Assembly (NCBI GenBank): GCA_030639705.1
Contig: DAOWKX010000111.1
Location: 1 to 12,490, forward strand
Origin: Candidatus Aminicenantota bacterium
GTDB lineage: Bacteria; Acidobacteriota; Aminicenantia; UBA2199
Reading direction: 5' to 3'
Length of the DNA stretch: 12,490 nucleotides
Under the pieces are notes generated by a model, which was given only the letters and a program-made list of their open reading frames with translations, made no database searches and was not told where the DNA came from. Shown here in pieces: positions 7,701 to 12,490 of the stretch (position 1 is its first letter; every line of letters begins with the position of its first letter). A program made the position numbers and the translations under genes.

Positions 7701-8026
7701 TTCCCGATTATTTCAGGAAAGCCGGGCTTGGACCTCTGATCGGCATGCGTACCTGGGGCGGTTTAATCGGAATTACCGGTGCCCCGCGGTTGATCGATGG
7801 CGGCGGTATCACCATACCTACTTTCCGGATGTATGATCCGGATGGAAAATGGTTTAAAGAAGGTCATGGGGTGGATCCTGATATTGAGGTGGTTGATCAT
7901 CCGACTGAACTGGCCAGAGGAACAGATCCTCAGTTAAAGCGGGCTGTAGAAGAGGTTTTGCGTCTGATTAAAGAAAAACCCCCTGTTCGGCCAAAGAATC
8001 CACCAAGAGAGGATCGCTCGAAATAA
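4754..8026 (+). CDS. Secreted Tricorn protease homologue (S41 family, beta-propeller and PDZ domains)
   Basis: 1090 residues. The start is the ATG at 4754, because GGAGG (4745-4749) lies 4 nt upstream; an in-frame TTG at 4730 precedes that site and is rejected. A signal peptide ends near LNAQ, so the enzyme acts in the periplasm or outside, unlike the cytosolic Tricorn of Thermoplasma. The N-terminal half carries beta-propeller repeats of the TolB/PD40 kind (FSPDGSKIVFSG, WSPDGKQIAYWS, CSPDSKKIVFID, FDPEGKYLYFFS). A Lys/Glu-rich low-complexity insert follows at about 547-582. Then come the C1 region, a PDZ domain (about 769-853) and the C2 catalytic domain (about 890-1065). By motif, nucleophile S978 (in SGSGGD), H754 with S753 (in NASHTY) and E1036 (in FKEGHGVDPD) match Tricorn S965, H746, S745 and E1023. 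The total length is close to archaeal Tricorn. It probably trims oligopeptides; the partners are unknown. Confidence 0.95.
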   Translation: MLSKIYKTSVFISILLISGFNLNAQVDARMLRYPDVSYDQICFIYAGDIWVVPKAGGLASRLSSPPGEESFPRFSPDGSKIVFSGNYDGNTDLYVIPAMGGTPERLTFHGMPDRVLDWYPDGNMILYASYKESGRSRFNQFFSINAKGGLPQKLPIPYGEFGSISPDGKTLAYIPIARDFRTWKRYRGGMAPDIWLFDLTTYEASNITNHVANDTQPMWNEDELYFLSDRGPYSRHNIWKHNVKNKKTEQITRFKDFDIHFPAIGSGDMVFEAGGRLYLLDLNSKETKEVKIQIVTDMLTMKPRFKNVSKLITNIWTSPQGKRVLIEARGELFDVPAEKGVIKNITRSSGIAERYPAWSPDGKQIAYWSDRSGEYQLTIRSLDCMEKETRLTSFKSGYGYQPYCSPDSKKIVFIDQAMRIRLYDLNTKKLKDVDQGLWMYHYGLTYFRVSWSSDSRWLAYGRGIENRNGAIFLYDTTESKKYQVTSGYYYDYHPAFDPEGKYLYFFSNRTFQPAYSDLDNSFIYSNTTNVVAVSLRSDIPSILAPENDKDEAKKKGEKEPEDKNKTKDNKKKKETKKPVEIDLKDFETRLVVLPAKAGNYYLMEAAPGKIVYMKIPRTGSGEQGNTLVYYDIKDRKEQTVITGIDGYRLTYDKKKVLVTAKGKLAVLELKEKQKMEKIVPTAGLEIKLNPAQEWNQIFNDVWRLARDYFYDADMHGVDWAKVRDHYSRLLRNVVTRRDLNFVIGEMIAELNASHTYRGGGDIETASTRKVGYLGINWTVDKKFYRVEEIIKGAVWDTEVRSPLSESGVKIKEGDYILAVNGIPLKSKQSPYAAFQGLEGHTVELTFNEKPTWSGAKKAVIKTLKLRQEMRLRHLNWIESNRKFVDKLSSGKVGYIYVRSTGIDGQNELVRQFRAQFHKDGLIIDERFNSGGQIPDRFIELLDRKPLAFWAVRDGATWQWPPVGHFGPKVMLINGWSGSGGDAFPDYFRKAGLGPLIGMRTWGGLIGITGAPRLIDGGGITIPTFRMYDPDGKWFKEGHGVDPDIEVVDHPTELARGTDPQLKRAVEEVLRLIKEKPPVRPKNPPREDRSK

Positions 8027-8261
8027 CATTAATAATTAATTTTTTATTTTTGAATGTCAAGGGAATAAAATGGGAAAATACTTCGGACCTTGGTGGATTT
8101 CAGCATGATTCCAGAGGATGATAATCCCAGTGTAGATCCGGGATATCCATCATCATTATATCTTTATCAATATTTGGGTGGCCTCGAATAAAAAATCCCA
8201 AAATTTTTTTTAAGGGATGTTTCCTGGCTGTCAAACGTTTTAAACATATGAGGATGATGGT
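8027..8261. other. Intergenic leader region of the ECF sigma operon
   Basis: 235 bp with no supported gene. Just after the protease stop is an AT-only dyad followed by T-rich sequence (ATTAATAATTAATTTTTT, 8030-8047), at best a weak terminator. Further on are the direct repeat GAGGATGAT (8114-8122 and 8250-8258, the second covering the ribosome site) and CCATCATC (8147-8154), which is complementary to GATGATGG at 8253-8260. No consensus sigma70 promoter stands out; an ECF-type self-promoter could not be identified with confidence. Confidence 0.5.
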
Positions 8262-8813
8262 ATGATTTCACCCTTTCCCAAATCGGAAAAGAGCAAGGAA
8301 GAATTGTTTTTTCGGCTTCTGGAACATAAGAATACCGTTTTTTATATATGCCTGGGCTATACCTCGGATTATCCCCAGGCTGAAGAGTTAACTCAGGAGG
8401 TTTATTTAAAGGTCTGGGAGAAAATTGAGACCATCGAAACTGGATTGAATTTAAAAGCATGGGTTTTGACCCTGGCAAAAAACAAATGCCTGGATCATGT
8501 TCGAAGAGAAAAAATTAGAAGATCATTCCTGGTAGATTTGATCGCCAGGAAACAAAACAAAATGAATGTTAGCCAAAATACTCCGGAAAAAGATCTGGCC
8601 TTAAGAGAAGAACAGATCCGGTTAAAAAGAACCGTTCTCGATTTACCTGAAAAGTTGAAACAGGTGATTGTACTGAGAGAATACGGGGAATGTTCCTGTC
8701 AGCAGATTGCCACCATACTCAATATAAAACTGGGTACGGTTCATTCACGGTTAAATCGAGCCAAAATCCGCATACAAAAAAATGTGGAGGAAGACAATGA
8801 AAAACAAAATTGA
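8262..8813 (+). CDS. ECF-type RNA polymerase sigma factor (sigma70 family)
   Basis: 183 residues with only the two domains typical of group 4 sigma factors. Region 2 spans about 13-86 and includes the core-binding helix AEELTQEVYLKVWEKI (40-55) and the 2.3/2.4 segment LKAWVLTLAKNKCLDHVRRE. Region 4 spans 127-174 (LPEKLKQVIVLREYGECSC, then the helix-turn-helix QQIATILNIKLGTVHSRLNR). The linker 87-126 is short and charged. It would direct RNA polymerase to a small regulon, probably in response to an envelope signal. The start is supported by GAGGA (8250-8254) 7 nt upstream. Its last 17 bp overlap the next gene, the usual layout for a sigma factor translationally coupled to its anti-sigma factor. 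The ECF subgroup cannot be decided by eye. Confidence 0.95.
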   Translation: MISPFPKSEKSKEELFFRLLEHKNTVFYICLGYTSDYPQAEELTQEVYLKVWEKIETIETGLNLKAWVLTLAKNKCLDHVRREKIRRSFLVDLIARKQNKMNVSQNTPEKDLALREEQIRLKRTVLDLPEKLKQVIVLREYGECSCQQIATILNIKLGTVHSRLNRAKIRIQKNVEEDNEKQN

Positions 8814-9402
8814 TAAAGCTAAAAAATTTATGACAATTAAAAGTCTTATAAAAGACGAAAAGAGAAAAGGGATGGTGCGCTTCAAGGATTCACCATTTGA
8901 AGATCGACTTTTTAGAAAAATAAAAATAAAACAAACCAGACAAAAACATTCCAGAGGGATTCATAGAAAAATTCTCTATGCTTCTATGATTGGTTTGCTT
9001 ATAGTTGGAATTGGCTTATATTTTTTTTTCAACTCTTCGGGAACAGACCAGAAAACCGAAAAAAATTCTATTGAATTTGTGTTAAACAGGATTTTACTAG
9101 AGGAGAGAGGAGATGATCCCTCAAAGATTCAAAGGGAAGATGTGGATACCATTTTTGAAATATCTCTGGAAAAAACGCTTTATTCAATCCAAAGAGAAAG
9201 TATTAATTTTGAAGAATTCACTGCTCTTTTGGCATTTGCCCTGCTGGATGTTTATAGAGATTATTCGAATGATAGTCAATATCAAATGAATAGAGAGAAA
9301 CTCTTTTTAAATCAAATCAAAATGGATTTGGATGAAATGAGGCATCAGAATAATTATTCAAAATTATTACGGGAAATAATAAAAACCATAAAGGAGGGTT
9401 AA
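8797..9402 (+). CDS. Single-pass membrane protein, probable anti-sigma factor without zinc motif
   Basis: 201 residues. The start is the ATG at 8797, preceded by GGAGG (8786-8790) with 6-nt spacing; an ATG at 8782 lies upstream of that site. Topology: about 58 basic cytoplasmic residues, one membrane helix at about 59-79 (ILYASMIGLLIVGIGLYFFF), and about 120 charged, helix-rich residues outside. This is the layout of membrane anti-sigma factors that hold an ECF sigma factor until a signal triggers proteolysis, and the gene overlaps the sigma gene. The His-x3-Cys-x2-Cys motif of zinc anti-sigma proteins is absent, and the protein has no Cys at all. A short N-terminal segment, SPFEDRLFRKIK, could be the sigma-binding helix. 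The role is inferred from position and topology; I recognise no family. Confidence 0.65.
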   Translation: MKNKIDKAKKFMTIKSLIKDEKRKGMVRFKDSPFEDRLFRKIKIKQTRQKHSRGIHRKILYASMIGLLIVGIGLYFFFNSSGTDQKTEKNSIEFVLNRILLEERGDDPSKIQREDVDTIFEISLEKTLYSIQRESINFEEFTALLAFALLDVYRDYSNDSQYQMNREKLFLNQIKMDLDEMRHQNNYSKLLREIIKTIKEG

Positions 9403-9403
9403 T

Positions 9404-9967
9404 ATGACCAAAAAATTGTTTATAATTTTAATGATGTTTCTATTTACCTTAGCTGTTTTTGCTGAAACAGCCGGCCAATCCGAACTCACATCCCCCCCGA
9501 ATAAGACAGGAAAGATATTGCTGGACACCATTATTTCAGGGTTTAAAGCGGCAGCCATATCCGGAGATGGCGGATATAAGACTGTGGATGAATTGCTTCA
9601 GCTGAGTATGGTACGCTTGAGAAAGGCAAAACGAGAAAACACCCTTGATTCGGTATTTTACAGGCGCTACAAGCGCATTCTGGAAATATTGAAGCTGGCC
9701 ATCATGGATTTCAAATATGATCGGGAGGGAATCTTAAGTGATTTTATTGCCAGACAAATGCAGAGTTTTGTGTATGATATCACCGGGGAATCCAAAGATT
9801 TGGCCCGGACAAAATCAAGGGGACTGGGATCGATTGCCCAGGCGGTTTCATTTGAGCTGCTCAACCTGCATATTTATCTGGATACCAAGAGTAACCGTCC
9901 GGAATTGGTAAAAAAATATTTCAAAGTTCCGCCGCCTCCTCCACCCTCGAAGAAGAAAAAGAATTAG
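9404..9967 (+). CDS. Small exported protein of unknown function with proline-lysine tail
   Basis: 187 residues. A signal peptide (1-20) is followed by a likely signal peptidase I site after AVFA, giving a soluble periplasmic or secreted product. The mature part is mostly helical and charged (for example DELLQLSMVRLRKAKREN, then RYKRILEILKLAIMDF). It ends in six consecutive prolines (176-181), Ser, four lysines and Asn. I recognise no domain. It is the third gene of the sigma/anti-sigma operon: its ATG starts 1 bp after the previous stop and has a strong GGAGG (9393-9397). The position suggests a periplasmic partner or signal sensor for the anti-sigma protein, or a target of the sigma factor. 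Six prolines in a row would need elongation factor P for smooth translation. Confidence 0.75.
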   Translation: MTKKLFIILMMFLFTLAVFAETAGQSELTSPPNKTGKILLDTIISGFKAAAISGDGGYKTVDELLQLSMVRLRKAKRENTLDSVFYRRYKRILEILKLAIMDFKYDREGILSDFIARQMQSFVYDITGESKDLARTKSRGLGSIAQAVSFELLNLHIYLDTKSNRPELVKKYFKVPPPPPPSKKKKN

Positions 9968-10004
9968 CCCGCATTTCTCATTGGGAATTGTTACGAAATG
10001 GGGG
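9968..10004 (-). terminator. Possible terminator hairpin between convergent genes
   Basis: CATTTC (9972-9977) pairs with GAAATG (9995-10000), extended by CCC (9968-9970) with GGG (10002-10004) across a G-G mismatch, with a 17-nt loop. It exactly fills the gap between the two stop codons. On the minus strand it is followed by CTAATTCTTTTTCTTCTT, moderately T-rich, so it may end leftward transcription. The T-run is imperfect and the loop is large. Confidence 0.4.
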
Positions 10005-11603
10005 TTAGTTGAGCTGAAAAAATTTAAGCTCTGACCTACCGGAGAATAGATCGGTTATTTCAATAATAACAGTGTGCTTTCCTCTTTTTATCCAGTCAAT
10101 ATTAACCGTAATGCCAATGGTATCATTTTTTGTCAGCAGGTTTCTCTGCTCATTGAAAACTATCCGGTTCTGCTGATCAACGATTTCAATCTGTACCTTG
10201 AGTTCCCCTTCCCTGGATTTTTCGGTTTTTTCCGGAGGCAAATTGGATACAATGACGGATAATTTATTTTGCTTGAAGGCGATATCCCTTATCCGGGGAT
10301 TCCATATTTCAGGAATACCCTCCCGGTCGGATTTCGAACTCACACCGGGTGTTATTGCCGTGGAATAAAAAATCTGGTAACCGGGATCACGGGGTTCAAT
10401 TTTGATTTTGACAGTTGGTTTTAAATTTTCCGGATTAAATGACAGCAGGTAAAATGCATCGTTTACGTTTTCCAGTGAAACCGGCATGGATTCGGATTTA
10501 TTTGAATCAATGAAACAGCCTCCTGTTTTTTCGCTGACTTCTTGCCACTTTTTTTTAATTTTTTCTCCGAGGTTATCGGATCCGCTATCTGTTGAATTCA
10601 TATTATTACTGCCTGCTAAAAATATGGAATTGAAAGTCCAGTTGTAAATATAGAGCAGGTCCGTGATTTTATCGGATGGGAATTGAGGTGATATTTTCAG
10701 GGCATCATCAATATCGGCCTGCAATTTTTTCAACTGTTTGGCATAATCGATTTCATCCATCCAGGCTTCGGTCCAGTCCCTTCTGGTGAGGTTTCGAATC
10801 ATTTTGGTGATTGCTGATCTGTTTTTTTTGGATAACCGGGGAATCCTGCCCATTTGATACAGATGAATGATCCATTTTTCCCCCGGAAAATTTTTCAGCT
10901 TGGCTAACAGCTTCCGGTATCGGTTAACATTAGGGTAGAAATATTTTTGAATGTAAATTTGAAGAGCATTTAAATACCCGGTTAATGAGGATTTAAAATA
11001 TTTCATGTAATAATGCTGATGAATCCTTCCCCCGCTTACGGTTTCGGCATCGTTTCCTGAAATACTTTCGGCATTTTGTCGGAGGTAATTGATTGACTCC
11101 TCCAGTCTTTTGATATCAATCACCTGGGTCCGGTTCAAAATCGAACCATGCCGGTTCACGATTCTGTTGATTTTCAAACCGGCCTGATGTTTATCGGTTA
11201 CCCGGTCAAGGTTATAGGTTCCGGTATTAAAGACGATGATCAATCGATCATTTTCCTGGAGTATTTGATCGAATATGTATTCAAGGCATTTCCGAACCTG
11301 AAGGTTATGATCGAAAATATTGCACAGCAGTAGAAACAAACGCGGATTCCGGGTCAGGTTTGGCTCAGGCTTTAATGTTCTGTGCACCAATTTGAATTGT
11401 TCGATTGAGAGGGGTTGACCGCTTATAAAAATCTTAAAATCCGATTTTTGCAGGGTATCGATTGGTTTCCCTTCAGAAAATACCCGGACTGGAATTTTTA
11501 TTTCATTTATTGTTCTGCTGGTTTTTTCTTGCTCTCCCCAGCACAAAAAATAGAAGCTAAGAATCGAAAAAAAAATAATAATTTTGTTAGCTAGTCGATT
11601 CAT
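10005..11603 (-). CDS. Exported VWA-related protein with degenerate metal-binding motif
   Basis: 532 residues with an N-terminal signal peptide (about 1-23). A beta segment at about 35-72 (IKIPVRVFSEGKPIDTLQ, then KSDFKIFISGQPLSIEQF) has the V/I-x-D-F-x-V-x-x-x-x-x-Q layout that precedes the VWA fold in VWFA-related proteins of Acidobacteria and relatives (TIGR03436 type). The VWA core would follow at about 87-180, but the usual metal site D-x-S-x-S is replaced by LLLCNIFDHNL, so metal binding is doubtful. A long helical region with many Lys and Arg (about 200-310) interrupts the fold. The C-terminus (about 437-532) looks like a beta-sandwich. Its start has no Shine-Dalgarno sequence, but the ATG is directly followed by the signal peptide. 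It lies 74 bp downstream of the methyltransferase gene and has a possible promoter of its own. The function is unknown; a protein-protein interaction or envelope scaffold role is possible. Confidence 0.7.
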   Translation of the reverse strand: MNRLANKIIIFFSILSFYFLCWGEQEKTSRTINEIKIPVRVFSEGKPIDTLQKSDFKIFISGQPLSIEQFKLVHRTLKPEPNLTRNPRLFLLLCNIFDHNLQVRKCLEYIFDQILQENDRLIIVFNTGTYNLDRVTDKHQAGLKINRIVNRHGSILNRTQVIDIKRLEESINYLRQNAESISGNDAETVSGGRIHQHYYMKYFKSSLTGYLNALQIYIQKYFYPNVNRYRKLLAKLKNFPGEKWIIHLYQMGRIPRLSKKNRSAITKMIRNLTRRDWTEAWMDEIDYAKQLKKLQADIDDALKISPQFPSDKITDLLYIYNWTFNSIFLAGSNNMNSTDSGSDNLGEKIKKKWQEVSEKTGGCFIDSNKSESMPVSLENVNDAFYLLSFNPENLKPTVKIKIEPRDPGYQIFYSTAITPGVSSKSDREGIPEIWNPRIRDIAFKQNKLSVIVSNLPPEKTEKSREGELKVQIEIVDQQNRIVFNEQRNLLTKNDTIGITVNIDWIKRGKHTVIIEITDLFSGRSELKFFQLN

Positions 11604-11620
11604 GATATTTTTAATTTATA

Positions 11621-11637
11621 ATAACATAAATTGTTAT
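11621..11637. repeat. Inverted repeat ATAACA-N5-TGTTAT
   Basis: A perfect 6-bp dyad with a 5-bp centre, ending 18 bp upstream of the ATG of the VWA-related gene. It could be an operator or a leader hairpin close to the start; no regulator can be named. Confidence 0.35.
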
Positions 11638-11661
11638 ATTGTGATTATGAAATCGTCCTGA

Positions 11662-11691
11662 ATTATAAGTTAGTACATTACAAAACTGTAA
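11662..11691 (-). promoter_or_regulatory. Possible promoter of the VWA-related gene
   Basis: Read leftward: TTACAG (11691-11686), an 18-bp spacer, then a perfect TATAAT (11667-11662). The -35 box lies inside the last codons of the methyltransferase gene. Transcription would start near 11655, about 50 nt before the ATG. Confidence 0.45.
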
Positions 11692-12352
11692 TTTCACAGA
11701 AAAGGCTGGATTCATCCACCTCGACTATTTTAATATTTACATCAAATTCAGAAGTTATTTCTATAAACTGCTCTTTTCTCATTGTGGTTGCCCTGAAACC
11801 ATCCTGGCATACTATTACACCATTTCCTGTTTTTGTATAATCGATTTCACCGAGAAGTCCGGCATCGGATTGAATTTGAAACCATTCCAGACGGTGATTC
11901 CAGAATTTTTCAGAGTAAGTGGAGAAAAGCACCTTTCCCTCTGGTTTTGTAACCCGAATGCTTTCCTTGATTAAAGTTTTTGGGTTCACATGGAAAGCTG
12001 AGATTCCGTTTTGAATACAAATAACAAGGTCAAAGGTATTATTCCGGAAACCCAGATGGATGGCATTCATTAAAAAAAGAGCATGGTTGGGGATATTTTT
12101 TACCAATTTTTTTGCCAATAATAAGCTGGAGAAGGATGTATCAATTCCGATTACAGATTTCGCCTTTGTGGCAAGCCCGGGAATCAACCGACCATAACCG
12201 CAGCCCAGATCCAGAACCCGGTTATCGGGATTGATTTTTTCCAAAACATGACCGGTTTCAGCATCCAGGTACTGTCGGATCCGGGGCTGAGCGATATCGT
12301 AACATTTTTTTAGTTTGACTCCCGATAATGTCTTTTCGTAATATCTTTTGAT
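11678..12352 (-). CDS. Class I SAM-dependent methyltransferase with apparent ATC start codon
   Basis: 224 residues if started at the ATC at 12352-12350. A Rossmann-fold methyltransferase: SAM-binding motif I VLDLGCGYGR (46-55), the acidic residue ending strand 2 in VIGIDTS, a motif around NAIHLGFRNNTFDLVICIQN, and the C-terminal VDESSLFCEI. The open frame continues upstream of motif I through a plausible family N-terminus (KRYYEKTLSGVKLKKCYDIA, then QPRIRQYLD). No ATG or GTG exists in that stretch; the first TTG (12244) would cut it off only 9 residues before motif I. AGGAG (12360-12364) lies exactly 7 nt before the ATC, and a good promoter lies just upstream, so the start was placed there. 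A G-to-C change or base-call error in an original ATG is an equal possibility. The substrate is unknown; small molecules, lipids or proteins are all possible. Confidence 0.8.
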   Translation of the reverse strand: MKRYYEKTLSGVKLKKCYDIAQPRIRQYLDAETGHVLEKINPDNRVLDLGCGYGRLIPGLATKAKSVIGIDTSFSSLLLAKKLVKNIPNHALFLMNAIHLGFRNNTFDLVICIQNGISAFHVNPKTLIKESIRVTKPEGKVLFSTYSEKFWNHRLEWFQIQSDAGLLGEIDYTKTGNGVIVCQDGFRATTMRKEQFIEITSEFDVNIKIVEVDESSLFCEITVL

Positions 12353-12386
12353 TTTCAGTCTCCTTTTTGCCTCGGTTTTAATAATT

Positions 12387-12413
12387 ATTATACCTATTCA
12401 TGATTCCTGTCAA
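12387..12413 (-). promoter_or_regulatory. Sigma70-type promoter of the methyltransferase gene
   Basis: Read leftward: a perfect TTGACA (12413-12408), a 15-bp spacer and a perfect TATAAT (12392-12387). The spacer is 2 bp shorter than ideal. Transcription would start near 12380, giving a leader of about 28 nt that contains the AGGAG at 12364-12360. Confidence 0.6.
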
Positions 12414-12446
12414 TAGAAAAAGTTGCCCGAAATCCACCACCTAAAA

Positions 12447-12464
12447 TTTACAAATATCTGTAAA
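12447..12464. repeat. Inverted repeat TTTACA-N6-TGTAAA
   Basis: A perfect 6-bp dyad with a 6-bp centre, 34 bp upstream of the -35 box of the methyltransferase promoter. It is nested inside a wider repeat TTGCCC (12423-12428) / GGGCAA (12485-12490). It could be an operator, or part of the 3' end of a leftward transcript from beyond the window. Confidence 0.4.
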
Positions 12465-12490
12465 ACATTATGAATAAAGGGTAAGGGCAA

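Noticed and set aside
8167..8478. 103-codon leftward open frame over the start of the sigma gene
   Set aside because: It is antisense to sigma region 2 and lacks any recognisable domain.
12378..12401. Leftward ATG with a 7-codon frame upstream of the methyltransferase
   Set aside because: The ATG lies between the -35 and -10 boxes of the predicted promoter, so it would not be in the transcript, and the frame stops after seven codons.

Overview
This window comes from a bacterial chromosome of moderate to low GC content, with short intergenic gaps, AGGAG-type ribosome binding sites and sigma70-like promoters. The organism is diderm: there is an outer-membrane barrel protein, several signal peptides and a probable lipoprotein. 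A secreted Tricorn protease homologue, a GHL15-like glycosidase, and a degenerate VWA protein of the kind common in Acidobacteriota and relatives suggest Candidatus Aminicenantes or a nearby lineage. That assignment is an inference from gene content. No phage, transposon, CRISPR array, tRNA or rRNA was seen.

Left part (1-2500). A sigma54-dependent activator lacking its N-terminus (off the window) ends at a textbook intrinsic terminator. It converges on a leftward pair of genes: a stand-alone receiver (REC) protein followed 17 bp later by an outer-membrane barrel protein, very probably co-transcribed. The roughly 350 bp upstream of the receiver gene holds a 12-bp palindrome, two dyads with the same TGTGA/TCACA half-sites, and a clear rightward promoter.

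Middle part (2505-8026). Three rightward genes, each with its own recognisable promoter: a secreted GHL15-like putative glycosidase carrying a beta-rich insert, a VanZ-family membrane protein, and a 1090-residue secreted Tricorn-type protease in which all catalytic residues can be located.

Right part (8027-12490). A tight three-gene operon encodes an ECF sigma factor, an overlapping single-pass membrane protein that is probably its anti-sigma factor but has no zinc-binding motif, and a small exported protein with a proline-lysine tail. It converges on a leftward gene for a VWA-like exported protein whose metal-binding motif is degenerate. Upstream of that lies a class I methyltransferase whose conserved N-terminus extends well beyond any ATG, GTG or TTG codon. 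The Shine-Dalgarno sequence and promoter point to an ATC start codon, or to a mutated or miscalled ATG.

Taken together the region is rich in envelope functions (barrel protein, lipoprotein, periplasmic protease, VWA protein) and in their likely regulators (sigma54 activator, receiver protein, ECF sigma/anti-sigma pair). No single pathway joining all the genes can be shown from the sequence alone.
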